DNA of 39,044 nt, from positions 267,528 through 306,571 of the forward strand of contig NZ_BMRP01000004.1 in the NCBI RefSeq assembly GCF_014648695.1, given 5' to 3'. This document shows positions 1-8,509 of this stretch, piece by piece; the first letter of the stretch is position 1; each line of letters opens with the position of its first letter. The stretch is from Streptomyces albospinus (GTDB taxonomy: Bacteria > Actinomycetota > Actinomycetes > Streptomycetales > Streptomycetaceae). The position numbers and the translations under genes are program-made. Below the pieces are notes generated by a model. That model was not told the DNA's origin. It made no database searches and was given only the letters and a program-made list of their open reading frames with translations.

Positions 1-723
1 CCCCCCGCCGATCTGACCCGACTGGCCGGCTGGACCTCTTACGACATCGCCGCGCACGGCCTGGCGCAGCGGTACTTCGTCCAGGCCCTGCGGCTGTCCC
101 AGGCCGCCGGCGACCGGGCGTACGGCTCCTACGTCCTGGTGACGATGAGCCGGCAGGCCGTTTATCTGGGCCACGGCAGGGAGGCCGTCCAGCTGGCGCG
201 GGTCGCCCAGCAGGGCATCGGCAGCAGCGCCCCGCCCACCGTCCAGGCGCTGCTGCACGCCGCCGAGGCGCGCGGCCACGGCATCCTGAACGAGGTCCGG
301 GCCTGCACCGCCGCGCTGGCCCGCGCCGAACGCGCCCTGGAGAGCGCCCGCCCCGGCGACGACACCCCGTACTGGGCGCGGTTCTTCGACGAGTCCCAGC
401 TCGCCGACGAGCTGGCGCACTGCCACCGCGATCTCCAGCAGTACCGCGCCGCCTCCCAGCACGCCGAGCGCTCCCTCCAGCTGCGCGCCGCCGGCTTCGC
501 CCGCAGCCGGCTCTTCTGCCGGGTGGTGCTGGCGACCGCGCGGCTGGGCCTGGGCGAGCTGGAGCAGGCGTGCACCCTGGGTGCCGAAGCGGCCCTCCAG
601 GCGTCCGAGATGCGCTCGGTGCGGGCCCATGAGTACGTCCGGGACTTCGAGCGCCGCCTGGAGCCGTACCGGGACGCGGCGGCGGTGCGCGGGTACCGGG
701 ACCGGGTGGCGGCACTGGGCTGA
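1..723 (+). CDS. C-terminal part of a TPR-type transcriptional regulator (5' truncated by window edge)
   Basis: The reading frame is open from base 1 to the TGA at 721-723, so the true start lies outside the window and the ATG at 139 is probably internal. The 240 visible residues are helical and Ala/Leu/Arg rich, with repeated helix-turn-helix-like TPR units (for example RYFVQALRLSQAAGD, then AVYLGHGREAVQLARVAQQG). This arrangement is typical of the C-terminal half of Streptomyces regulators that carry an XRE-type HTH followed by a TPR region (the NsdA-like group). The DNA-binding half is not visible, so the regulator call rests on resemblance of the tail only. The gene converges on the FAD oxidoreductase at 920-2194, with a palindromic element between them. 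Confidence 0.55.
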   Translation, partial: PPADLTRLAGWTSYDIAAHGLAQRYFVQALRLSQAAGDRAYGSYVLVTMSRQAVYLGHGREAVQLARVAQQGIGSSAPPTVQALLHAAEARGHGILNEVRACTAALARAERALESARPGDDTPYWARFFDESQLADELAHCHRDLQQYRAASQHAERSLQLRAAGFARSRLFCRVVLATARLGLGELEQACTLGAEAALQASEMRSVRAHEYVRDFERRLEPYRDAAAVRGYRDRVAALG

Positions 724-748
724 CGGCCGGGGCGGGGACCAGGGGCTG

Positions 749-920
749 GGCCCTGTCGTCACTCTCCCGTCTGCCGGACGGCGCCCGGCACGCACTCTCG
801 CCGCTCCGGACGACGACCCCGGTACTCCAACGGGGGCCGTCGCCCGGCACGCCGAGAGCATGCACCGGACGGCGTCCGGCCCGCCCTTCGGGCGGACGTC
901 GGGAGTGTGATGACAGGGCC
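749..920. mobile_element. MITE-like palindromic element with terminal inverted repeats
   Basis: The left end reads GGCCCTGTCGTCACTCTCCCG (749-769) and the reverse complement of the right end (920-900) reads the same with only two differences (GTCATCACACTCCCG). The similarity continues inward: left-arm 780-825 aligns with the reverse complement of about 830-873, so the element folds into one long imperfect hairpin whose tip is CCCCG (817-821)/CGGGG (831-835). The right arm holds an extra small hairpin (CCGCCC/GGGCGG, 881-894). No protein is encoded. It sits between two convergent genes, and its right terminus abuts the TAG stop codon (920-922) of the oxidoreductase. No clear target-site duplication was seen. 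It may also act as a bidirectional terminator. Confidence 0.6.
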
Positions 921-2194
921 TAGGCCGCCGCCCGGACGGGGTCCGGTGCAGGGTGGGCCGGGAGGCCGAAGTCCTGGAGCAGCGCGCGGGCGGCGCGGCG
1001 GCCGGAGCGGAGGGCGCCCTGGAGGGTGCTGGTGTCGCGGTGGTCGCCGCAGACGTAGAGACCGGCCAGTACCCGCACGGTGCGCTGCGGATCGTGCGGG
1101 GCGGGCATCGCCGGTACCGCGTACGGGTTGTGATGGGCCGCCAGCAGCTGCCAGTCGTCGGTCCGCGCGCCGTGGATCCGGTCGAGCTGCGGCCGTACGG
1201 TCTTGTCGAGGACGGAGACCGGCAGCGCCGCGGCGGGGCCCAGCACGGCGGTGGTGATCAGCGTCCGGCCCGGGGGCGTACGGGACGGGTCGATCGCGCC
1301 GGCGAGGTAGCTGAAGCCGATGGGGCCGTCCGCCGGCAGGATCAGCGCGGTGTCGCGACAGGGCGCGCCGCGGGTCCCGGCGGGGACGCCCGCGGTGTGG
1401 TGCAGCACGGTCACCGGGTGGAAGTCGGGCAGCCGCAGCCCCGGCAGCAGCTCGGCGGCGTCGCGCGCGCCGGTCGCCACCAGCACCGCCCGGCAGGGTA
1501 TCCGGCCGTGCTCGCGGGTGCTGACGCCGTTGGTGGCGACGGCGGTGACCTGGACGGACGTCCGGACCGTACCGGGCGGCAGGCCGGCCGCCAGCAGTTC
1601 CGGGATCGCCGAGGCACCGCCGGCCGGCAGCGCGAGCCGCCCCTCCGCGAAGGCGCGCAGCACCTGCGCGGCGCCCCGGCTGGAGACCCGCAGCCGCGGA
1701 TCGCAGAGCAGCGCGCCCAGCAGCGGTCGCAGGAACGTGTCGTGGGTGCGCGGCGGGAAGGCCGGGCGGCCGGCCAGCGCATCGCAGACGGAGCGGTCGG
1801 CGGACGGGGAAGCGGCGGCGGCCCGGTCCGTACGGCGGTCGGCGCGCGAGAGGGCGCGCGCTGCGGACAGTGCGCCCCTCGTGCACCGCAGCGGGCTGAT
1901 CCGCTGTGACCGCTGGCCGTTGTGGAGGGTCAGTCCGGACGCGAACGGGCGCAGCGCCAGCTCGCCCAGCCCCGGCGTACGGCGCAGCGCCGCCGGGGAG
2001 ACCGCCAGCGGACGGCCGCAGCGGTCCAGCCGGAAGCCGTCGAGCTCGTCGGTGGTGGACCGGCCGCCGATCCGTGGCCCGGCCTCCAGGACGGTGACCG
2101 AGACCCCGGCCCCGGTCAGATGGCGGGCGGCGGCGAGACCGGCCGGGCCGGCTCCCACGATGACGACGTCCACGGCCGATGCGGTGCGCAGCAC
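920..2194 (-). CDS. FAD-dependent oxidoreductase (amine oxidase / desaturase-like flavoprotein)
   Basis: This is a flavoprotein of about 424 residues. The N-terminus carries the Rossmann dinucleotide signature VVIVGAGPAGLAAARHL followed by EAGPRIGGRS, the classic GxGxxG...E...GGR pattern of the amine oxidase/phytoene desaturase/protoporphyrinogen oxidase superfamily. The C-terminus has the second FAD contact motif (LYVCGDHRDTSTLQGALRSGRRAA). The substrate cannot be read from sequence. The GTG at 2194 was chosen because GGGAGG lies 5-6 bases upstream; an earlier in-frame GTG at 2230 has no such site. It lies 174 bp downstream of the TIGR01777 epimerase on the same strand and may be co-transcribed with it. 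Its stop codon touches the MITE-like element. Confidence 0.8.
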   Translation of the reverse strand: MLRTASAVDVVIVGAGPAGLAAARHLTGAGVSVTVLEAGPRIGGRSTTDELDGFRLDRCGRPLAVSPAALRRTPGLGELALRPFASGLTLHNGQRSQRISPLRCTRGALSAARALSRADRRTDRAAAASPSADRSVCDALAGRPAFPPRTHDTFLRPLLGALLCDPRLRVSSRGAAQVLRAFAEGRLALPAGGASAIPELLAAGLPPGTVRTSVQVTAVATNGVSTREHGRIPCRAVLVATGARDAAELLPGLRLPDFHPVTVLHHTAGVPAGTRGAPCRDTALILPADGPIGFSYLAGAIDPSRTPPGRTLITTAVLGPAAALPVSVLDKTVRPQLDRIHGARTDDWQLLAAHHNPYAVPAMPAPHDPQRTVRVLAGLYVCGDHRDTSTLQGALRSGRRAARALLQDFGLPAHPAPDPVRAAA

Positions 2195-2368
2195 ATGCCC
2201 CTCCCGAGGTCGGTCCCAGCGGCGGCGCACCCGTTCTCATGCCCGGTGCTGCCGCCGGGGATGCCGAACGGTCTGTCCGAGGACCGTAGGGAGGCGGCGG
2301 CGCCGCCGACAGGGGCGCCACGGGGGCGCACCGGCGCGCCCTGCGCCATGAGGTCCGTACAGACGCTC

Positions 2369-3262
2369 CTACGACTGCTGTGCGGCCCGCACGGCGTCGA
2401 TGATCCGCGGGTGCGCGAAGCCGAAACCGGAGTCCAGCAGCCGCCGCGGGACGATCCGCTGACTGCCCAGCACGTCCTCCGCGAACTCGCCCAGCACGAG
2501 CCGCAGCGCCGGCGCCGGGACGGTGAAGAGCGTGGGGCGGTGCAGGACATGGCCCATCACCGCCGTCACCTCGCGGTTGGTGACCGGCTCCGGCGCGGTG
2601 AGGTTGACCGGGCCGGAGAGCTCCTCGGTGGTGACGAGGTGGCGCAGCGCCGCGATGTGGTCCTGGAGGGAGATGAAGCTCCAGTACTGACTGCCGTCGC
2701 CGAGCCGGCCGCCCAGCCCCAGCCGGAAGATCGGGAACAGCCGCCCCCAGGCGCCGCCCGAGCGCGCCACGACGAGTCCGGTACGGGCGAAGACGGTCCG
2801 GATGCCGGCGTCCAGGGCGGGCCGGGCGGCGTCCTCCCAGTCCACGCAGACCTCCGGCAGGAAGCCGTGGCCGGCCGGTCCGCTCTCGTCCGTGCGCCGG
2901 TCGCCGGTGTCGCCGTAGTAGCCGATCGCGCTGCCGGAGACGAGGACCCGGGGCGGGGCGTCCATCGAGGCCAGCGCGGTGGCCAGGGTCCGGGTGCCGT
3001 GCACCCGGCTGTCGCGGATCCGCTGCTTGTACGCGGCGGTCCAGCGGTGCTCGGCGACGCCCGCGCCGGCGAGATGGACCACCGCCTCGCAGCCGGCCAG
3101 CCCGGCGGTGTCGACCTGCTGCCCCTCGGGGTCCCAGCGCACCTCGCCGGCCGCCTGCGGCGCCCGGCGGACGAGCCGGACGACGTCGTGGCCGTCCGCG
3201 CGCAGGGACCGTACGAGGGCCGTGCCGATGAGCCCGGTCGAGCCGGTGATCGCGATGCGCAT
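2369..3262 (-). CDS. TIGR01777 family NAD(P)-dependent epimerase (YfcH-like SDR)
   Basis: This 297-residue protein starts with the extended-SDR nucleotide-binding motif ITGSTGLIG and contains VVHLAGAGV, RIRDSRVHGTR and ISLQDHIAAL. These, and the overall length, match the TIGR01777 family (E. coli YfcH, once called a SulA-like cell-division inhibitor). The biochemical substrate of this family is not established. The C-terminal DUF1731-like region ends in GSQRIVPRRLLDSGFGFAHPRI, a typical tail. From memory, actinobacteria commonly place this gene near the E2 acyltransferase and the lipA/lipB genes, which fits the lipoyl-enzyme genes at 8.5-15.4 kb. Confidence 0.88.
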   Translation of the reverse strand: MRIAITGSTGLIGTALVRSLRADGHDVVRLVRRAPQAAGEVRWDPEGQQVDTAGLAGCEAVVHLAGAGVAEHRWTAAYKQRIRDSRVHGTRTLATALASMDAPPRVLVSGSAIGYYGDTGDRRTDESGPAGHGFLPEVCVDWEDAARPALDAGIRTVFARTGLVVARSGGAWGRLFPIFRLGLGGRLGDGSQYWSFISLQDHIAALRHLVTTEELSGPVNLTAPEPVTNREVTAVMGHVLHRPTLFTVPAPALRLVLGEFAEDVLGSQRIVPRRLLDSGFGFAHPRIIDAVRAAQQS

Positions 3263-3310
3263 GGGGCCATACTGCCCGCAGTCGGCGACCGGCGCGCGCA
3301 GTGAGACGGC

Positions 3311-3832
3311 CTACTGGCCCCGGAAGCGCTCCCAGAGGCGGGGGAAGCGCTCGGCCAGCGCCGCGTCGTCCTCGAAGTCCACGTACGTGCCGAGGGGTTC
3401 GGCCGGTGCCGGGGGCAGCCCCAGTTCGGGCATCACGGTGCCGGTCAGCTGCTCGTACGCCTCGTCGGCCGCATAACCCAGCTCCTCGGCGTCGCCGTCC
3501 ACCTCCTCGTCGAAGTCGTCCAGCAGAACGGCGAGGTGGTCCGGGTGGTGCAGCGCGCCCTCGAAGACCTCCCGGCCCTGGCCGATCAGCCAGCAGCGGA
3601 AGTAGTCGAAGGCGTCGTCGCTCGCGCCGTCCAGCAGCAGCGTGGCGGCGGCCCACAGGTTCCAGGCGTACGCGCGGTTGTAGCGGGACTCGAAGTGGCG
3701 GGCGAAATCCACGACGTCGTCCGGGTCGAGTCCGAGCAGCCGCTCGACCAGCGCGTCGGCCTGCTCCTCGGGGTCGCCCCCGGCGGCCTCGCGGGAACCG
3801 TCGACCAGTTCCCAGAACTCCGTCTCGTCCAT
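3311..3832 (-). CDS. DUF4240 domain-containing protein
   Basis: A small acidic protein of 173 residues that begins MDETEFWELVDGSR and contains the DUF4240 pattern: a FW..V start, a central region AYAWNLWAAATLLL...DDAFDYFRCWLIGQGREVFEGAL, then an acidic tail. It has no membrane segment or signal peptide, so it is probably cytoplasmic. The function of this domain is unknown. The ATG at 3832 was chosen because the domain begins there and GGAG lies just upstream; the same frame stays open far upstream without homology. It is divergent from the membrane protein at 4043, with about 210 bp between them. Confidence 0.85.
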   Translation of the reverse strand: MDETEFWELVDGSREAAGGDPEEQADALVERLLGLDPDDVVDFARHFESRYNRAYAWNLWAAATLLLDGASDDAFDYFRCWLIGQGREVFEGALHHPDHLAVLLDDFDEEVDGDAEELGYAADEAYEQLTGTVMPELGLPPAPAEPLGTYVDFEDDAALAERFPRLWERFRGQ

Positions 3833-4042
3833 CACCGCTCCATGATCCGCCTTGCCGACGCGGCCCGCACGCGGAGTCCCCCGGATGCTGCGGGGCGCTG
3901 CCCGGTCCGGTGAACCGTGGTGTCGGGAGCGGGGATCCGCCGGGTGACCGTGCCAAGCTTCCCTCGTTGTGCGGCTTGCAACGACGGCAGATCCTTCAGT
4001 TCCCCACAGCACTCCCCATTTCGTGAAGGGCGCTTTCCAGCC

Positions 4043-5944
4043 ATGCCCATGGACGAACGAACCCGGGCCGACGTCGAACGCGCCGAGGCGGCCATCGTCG
4101 AGCACTACCCACGGCTCGTCCGCCTCGCCTATCTCGTACTGCCCCCGTCGATGGGCCGCCACCGCAAGGTGCTGACCGCACACGGCCTGGTGCAGCGGGC
4201 GCTGCCGCGGCCCGGACTGCGCCGCCCGGCCGGTGCGCTGCCCGCCCAGCGCGGCGCCGACGCCGGGTCCGGCTACGACCTGGTGCGCCGGCGGACCCTG
4301 GAGCTGGCGCTGGCCTACGAGAACCGCCAGGGGCTCGCCGTGCTGCTGCCGCCGGTGCCGTTCGTCTGGGGGCTGCGGCTCTTCCCGCGCGCCGGCGGCG
4401 CCGACGAACTCGCCCTGGACCAGGCGCTGTCGGCCGTCCCGGCACCCGTACGGGCCGCCCTGGGGCTGTGGCACCTGGAGGGGCTGGACGCGGAGGTGGC
4501 GCGCGCCGTACTGGAGCGGGCCGGGGTCGCGGACCCGGACGCGGCGCAGCGGGCGGCCGGGCAACTGGACCGGCAGACCGGGGCGCGGGCCGGGGCGCTG
4601 CTGAACTCCGGGGAGTTCGACCCCTGCACGGTGCAGGCCCGGCCGACGGATCTGCTGCGCCGCCGCCAGCGGGTGCGTGCGGTGGCCGTGATGGCGGTGG
4701 TGCTGGCGGCGGGCGCCGTGGCGCTGGCGCTCCCCGGCGGCGCCAAGGGAGACCGGGCCGCGACCGCCGCCCAGCAGGCCCAGGACCCCGGCCGGCTGCT
4801 GCGCACCCCCAACGAGCAGTGGGCGAAGACCTCGCGGGTGGACTTCACGGCCTGGCCGCCGCGGGGCCGCGAGGCGGGCAACAAGGAACTGCTGGCGCGG
4901 GCGCTGCGGGTGTGGGCCGCGCCGCCCGCCGACGCCCGGATCACCACGACCCCGGGCACCTCCACCCGGCCGCCCGCCGAGCCGCCGCGGCTGCTCTACG
5001 CGGGGCTGATCGACAACGTCATGGTGGTCGTCTTCCACGACGGCGAGCGGCTGGTGCGCTACGCCGAACCCGAAGGCGCCACGCCCACCCTGCACTTCGC
5101 CCGGGTCGACAACGCGGATCTCACCTCCGGCGCCGGGCTGGTGATCGGCCGCGGCAACGGCTGGATGCGCTATCTGATCGCCCCGTGGGTCTCCGACGTC
5201 GCCACACGGGACCTGCTCGCCCCGGACACCCCGCCGCACGGGCTGCACCTCGCCCCGGACGGGGTCACCGACCGCATCGCTACCCCGCCCGAGATGGGCG
5301 GGACGTGCGGGCACTGGCCGGTGGCCGAGTTCCGCTCCTCGCCGCGGATCGACGACGACCGCTCCTTCCTGGTGACCGACCTCGGCGAGCTCGCGCCGGT
5401 CCATCTGACGTACCTGCCGCCGCCGTCCGCGGGCGGTGCGGGCTCGGGCGAGGCCACCGGTCCCGCCGCGCTGCACAGCTGGGCCCGGACCGCCTGCACC
5501 CTGCGGTCGCTGCGCGGCACCGGCGTACGGTCCGTCAACAGCTGGGCGTACGCCCAGCAGACCCTCCCGGAGAACGCCGGCACCGCGACCTGGGTCTGCA
5601 ACCGCGCGGACACCTGGCGCGGTCCCGGCCGGGCCATGGTCCAGTTCCAGCCGCCCGCCGGCGGCCCGGGGGACCCGGGGCGGATCACCGGCCGGGCGGT
5701 CGACACGGCGGTGTGCAGCCGCTTCGGCCGGCACGTCCTGAGCGATGTCCACTGGCAGGCGAAATCCGGGAAGTGGTACCTGCTCGCGGCGGGCAGCAGC
5801 CAGGTCGGCGGCATCGACGTCACCGGCGGCGTCCGGGCCACCGCCGAGGCGCCGACGCTCGCCGTACCGGCCCCCAAGGAGGCCCCGGCGCAGGTCGCCG
5901 GCCGGCTGCGGGACGGCGGGAGTCTGCACGCCCTCCGGCCGTGA
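4043..5944 (+). CDS. Single-pass membrane protein with sigma-factor-like N-terminal region
   Basis: A protein of 633 residues. The N-terminal 200 residues are probably cytoplasmic and include IVEHYPRLVRLAYLVLPPSMGRHRKVLTAHGLVQRAL, which resembles the start of an ECF sigma region 2, with HTH-like helices further on. A single hydrophobic segment (about residues 213-235, VAVMAVVLAAGAVALALPGG) is followed by an extracytoplasmic domain of about 400 residues containing several Cys. This topology is common in Streptomyces proteins of unknown function. ATG 4043 is preceded by GAAGGG 12-13 bases upstream; ATG 4049 is an alternative. A hairpin terminator follows at 5970-5999. Sigma activity is not implied, because the recognisable helices are degenerate. 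Confidence 0.7.
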   Translation: MPMDERTRADVERAEAAIVEHYPRLVRLAYLVLPPSMGRHRKVLTAHGLVQRALPRPGLRRPAGALPAQRGADAGSGYDLVRRRTLELALAYENRQGLAVLLPPVPFVWGLRLFPRAGGADELALDQALSAVPAPVRAALGLWHLEGLDAEVARAVLERAGVADPDAAQRAAGQLDRQTGARAGALLNSGEFDPCTVQARPTDLLRRRQRVRAVAVMAVVLAAGAVALALPGGAKGDRAATAAQQAQDPGRLLRTPNEQWAKTSRVDFTAWPPRGREAGNKELLARALRVWAAPPADARITTTPGTSTRPPAEPPRLLYAGLIDNVMVVVFHDGERLVRYAEPEGATPTLHFARVDNADLTSGAGLVIGRGNGWMRYLIAPWVSDVATRDLLAPDTPPHGLHLAPDGVTDRIATPPEMGGTCGHWPVAEFRSSPRIDDDRSFLVTDLGELAPVHLTYLPPPSAGGAGSGEATGPAALHSWARTACTLRSLRGTGVRSVNSWAYAQQTLPENAGTATWVCNRADTWRGPGRAMVQFQPPAGGPGDPGRITGRAVDTAVCSRFGRHVLSDVHWQAKSGKWYLLAAGSSQVGGIDVTGGVRATAEAPTLAVPAPKEAPAQVAGRLRDGGSLHALRP

Positions 5945-5969
5945 GCGGCGGCGGGCCGGCCGGGGCGCG

Positions 5970-5999
5970 GGACACCGGCCGGTCAGCAGTCCGGTGTCC
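5970..5999 (+). terminator. Hairpin terminator after the membrane protein gene
   Basis: GGACACCGG (5970-5978) pairs perfectly with CCGGTGTCC (5991-5999) across a 12-base loop, 26 bp after the stop codon at 5944. There is no U-tract, as is common in Streptomyces. Confidence 0.6.
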
Positions 6000-6139
6000 T
6001 CTCCGGTCGGAAGTCCGGAGCGGGAACCAGGGGCAACCGGAGAGAAAGCCGCAGGGAAATCCGGACGGAAGGTGTCGGGATTCGCTGTCAGGGTCGCGGC
6101 GTACGGATGCAGGACACCTGACAGCGAGGAGTGGCCAAC

Positions 6140-7201
6140 GTGGCGCACAAGGAACCGGCGGCCCATGAGGAAGCGGCGGAGCGTACGGGAGCGGCGGGGC
6201 GAACGGACGCGGCACGACGTAGGGACGCGGCGGACCCCGGCGGGCTGCTGCCGGCCGCCGATCTGACCGGGCGGGTGGCGCTGGTCGCCGGGGCCACCCG
6301 GGGCGCGGGCCGGGCGATGGCCGTGGAGCTGGGCCGGGCCGGCGCCCTGGTGTACGTGACGGGGCGGACGACCCGGGAGCGGGTCAGCGAGGTCGGCCGG
6401 GCCGGCGAGACGATCGAGCAGACCGCGGAGCTGGTGACGGCGGCCGGAGGCACCGGCGTCGCCGTACCGACCGACCATCTGGAGCCGGAGCAGGTCAAGG
6501 CGCTGGTCGAGCGCATCGACCGCGAGCAGGGCCGGCTGGACATCCTGGTCAACAGCCTCTGGGGCGGCGACCGCCTGATCGAGTTCGACACCAAGCTCTG
6601 GGACCTCGATCTTGCGGGTGGGTTGCGGATGTTCCGCCTCGGCGTCGACTCGCACCTGATCACCAGCCACTACGCGCTGCCGCTGCTGATCCGGCGCCCC
6701 GGCGGACTGGTCGTCGAGATCACCGACGGCACCGCCTCCTTCAACCGCGTCTACCGCGACAGCCTCTGCTTCGACATCACCAAGAACGTCCCGCACCGGA
6801 TCGCCTTCGGGCTCGCCGCCGAGCTGAAGGAGTACGGCGGCACCGCCGTCTCGCTCACCCCCGGCTTTCTGCGCTCCGAGGAGATGCTGGACCACTTCGG
6901 TGTGACGGAGGAGACCTGGCGCGACGCGGTCGCCGAGGAGCCGCACTTCGCCATCGCCGAATCCCCGGCCCTGATCGGCCGCGCGGTGCGGGCGCTGGCC
7001 GGCGACCCGGACAAGGCGCGCTGGAGCGGCCGGTCGCTCTCCAGCGGCCAACTGGCGAAGGAGTACGGCTTCACCGATGCCGACGGCACCCGGCCCGACT
7101 GCTTCGGTTACTTCGAGGACGTCGTGCTGGGCGGCAGGGACGCGGGACCGGAGGACTACCGCACACCGGCCGGGGCACCCTCCTCTGCCGGAGCGGCGTA
7201 G
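6140..7201 (+). CDS. SDR family oxidoreductase with Phe at the catalytic Tyr position
   Basis: A short-chain dehydrogenase/reductase of 353 residues. After a low-complexity charged leader (about 35 residues) comes LTGRVALVAGATRGAGRAMAVELG, the TGxxxGxG cofactor motif, then VYVTGRTTRE, LDILVNSLWGG and a C-terminal LTPGFLRSEEMLDHFGVTEETWRD typical of the DHRS1-like group. The active-site segment reads SLCFDITKNV: the Lys of YxxxK is present but the Tyr is Phe (codon TTC at 6770-6772). GTG 6140 is preferred because GAGGAG lies 8 bases upstream; GTG 6131 is also possible. The 3' end overlaps the convergent WYL regulator by 46 bp, and the two may be a regulator-target pair. Confidence 0.82.
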   Translation: MAHKEPAAHEEAAERTGAAGRTDAARRRDAADPGGLLPAADLTGRVALVAGATRGAGRAMAVELGRAGALVYVTGRTTRERVSEVGRAGETIEQTAELVTAAGGTGVAVPTDHLEPEQVKALVERIDREQGRLDILVNSLWGGDRLIEFDTKLWDLDLAGGLRMFRLGVDSHLITSHYALPLLIRRPGGLVVEITDGTASFNRVYRDSLCFDITKNVPHRIAFGLAAELKEYGGTAVSLTPGFLRSEEMLDHFGVTEETWRDAVAEEPHFAIAESPALIGRAVRALAGDPDKARWSGRSLSSGQLAKEYGFTDADGTRPDCFGYFEDVVLGGRDAGPEDYRTPAGAPSSAGAA

Positions 7202-8325
7202 AGCGCGGCCGTCCGCCGGGCAGCCGCGGCGAACCGCTCCCGCAGCCCGGAGGGCGCGAGCACCTCGCCCTCCGGGCCGAGCGCCAGCAGCTGGGAGTAG
7301 GCGACCTCCGCGGACTCCACGGCGAGGGCGACCGTCAGCCGCCCCTGCTCGTCGGGCCGGCCGGCCGCCAGTGCGGTCGCTATCGCCTCCCGGGCCGCGG
7401 ACCGCTCGGTGACGTACGGGAGTTGGCGCACGCCCTGCGGGGAGAGCCGGAGAACCACCTCCTCGCGCAGCAGCGACCGGGCGAACTCCTGGGCGCGCTC
7501 GGCCCAGAACGCCGGCAGGTCGAACTCCTCGTCGCGCCGGAAGAGCCCGCCGGTGCGCACCGGCGGCGGGGCCGCCCCCGCGCTGCCGCCGGCCCCCTCG
7601 GGCGGCTCCGCGGGCTCGTCCGCCCCGTCCGCCCCGGCCGCCTCGACCGAGGTGAACCGGTCGACCCGATAGACCCGGAAGCCCGCCGTCCGTCGGCTCT
7701 CGCCGGGTGGGGGTGCGCCCTGCGGCGCCCCCGGCCCGGACGGCGCCGCGGGCCGGCCGCCGCTCGCACGGGCCGCCAGATACCAGACGCCCGCCTTCAG
7801 CACGAGCCCGTACGGCTCCAACTCCCGTACGACTTCACGGTCCTTGCGGAGATAGCGGACCGTCAGCCGGCGGTCGTCCCACACCGCGTCGGCGACGGCG
7901 GGCAGCAGCGCGGGCGTCTCCGGCTCCTGATACCAGGCCGGCGCGTCCAGATGGAACCGCTGGGCGGCGCCCGAGGCGGCGTCGCGCAGCTCGGGCAGCA
8001 GGGCGGCGGACACCTTCAGCCGGGCCACGGACGCGGCGTCCGCCAGGCCCATCTCCCGCAGGGCCGAGGGCACTCCGGACAGGAAGAGCGCCTCCGCCTC
8101 GCTGCGGCCGAGGCCGGTGAGCCGCGTGCGGTACCCGCCTATCAGGCGGTAGCCCCCGGCCCGGCCGCGGTCCGCGTACACGGGCACCCCGGCCTCCGAG
8201 AGCGACAGGACGTCCCGGGCGACCGTGCGCTCCGAGACCTCCAGCTCCCGCGCCAGCTCACCGGCCGTCATCGACGGCCGGGACTGGAGCAGCAACACCA
8301 TCCTGATCAGCCGTGCAGCACGCAT
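7156..8325 (-). CDS. WYL domain transcriptional regulator (DeoR/YafY type)
   Basis: A regulator of 389 residues. The N-terminal winged HTH (MRAARLIRMVLLLQSRPSMTAGELARELEVSERTVARDVLSLSEAGVPVYADRGRAGGY) is the standard HTH_11 module of YafY/PafBC-like proteins. A WYL ligand-binding domain follows (LVLKAGVWYLAAR...FRVYRVDRFTSVE) and then a WCX-like C-terminal extension. Low-complexity Gly/Ala/Pro/Glu insertions interrupt the WYL region at about residues 185-200 and 230-265. WYL regulators often sense nucleotides or small metabolites; the ligand here is unknown. The gene is convergent with the SDR gene and overlaps its 3' end. Confidence 0.88.
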   Translation of the reverse strand: MRAARLIRMVLLLQSRPSMTAGELARELEVSERTVARDVLSLSEAGVPVYADRGRAGGYRLIGGYRTRLTGLGRSEAEALFLSGVPSALREMGLADAASVARLKVSAALLPELRDAASGAAQRFHLDAPAWYQEPETPALLPAVADAVWDDRRLTVRYLRKDREVVRELEPYGLVLKAGVWYLAARASGGRPAAPSGPGAPQGAPPPGESRRTAGFRVYRVDRFTSVEAAGADGADEPAEPPEGAGGSAGAAPPPVRTGGLFRRDEEFDLPAFWAERAQEFARSLLREEVVLRLSPQGVRQLPYVTERSAAREAIATALAAGRPDEQGRLTVALAVESAEVAYSQLLALGPEGEVLAPSGLRERFAAAARRTAALYAAPAEEGAPAGVR

Positions 8326-8382
8326 GCATCCATCATGCCGGGCACCACTGACAACGCCCCGCGGGCGAGGAGGCGGGCGAGC

Positions 8383-8425
8383 CCCGTGCGAAGACCCCGG
8401 GCGCGGGAGGTGGTCTTCGCACGGG
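8383..8425 (-). terminator. Terminator hairpin downstream of aceE
   Basis: CCCGTGCGAAGACC (8383-8396) and GGTCTTCGCACGGG (8412-8425) form a perfect 14-bp stem with a 15-base loop. It lies between the aceE stop (8510) and the start of the WYL regulator (8325), so it most likely ends the aceE transcript. Confidence 0.75.
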
Positions 8426-8509
8426 AGTTGAGGGGCGGGCGGGGCCCGGTGTCGGCCGGGGCCGCCCGCGTCCGGTGGGCGCGGTCACCGGACGGGACCG
8501 CGCCCGGTG

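Noticed and set aside
3311..7051. Very long minus-strand open frame (1,246 codons)
   Set aside because: Only the last 173 codons (DUF4240) look like a real protein. The rest is antisense to two well-supported plus-strand genes and is low-complexity, as expected of GC-rich shadow frames.
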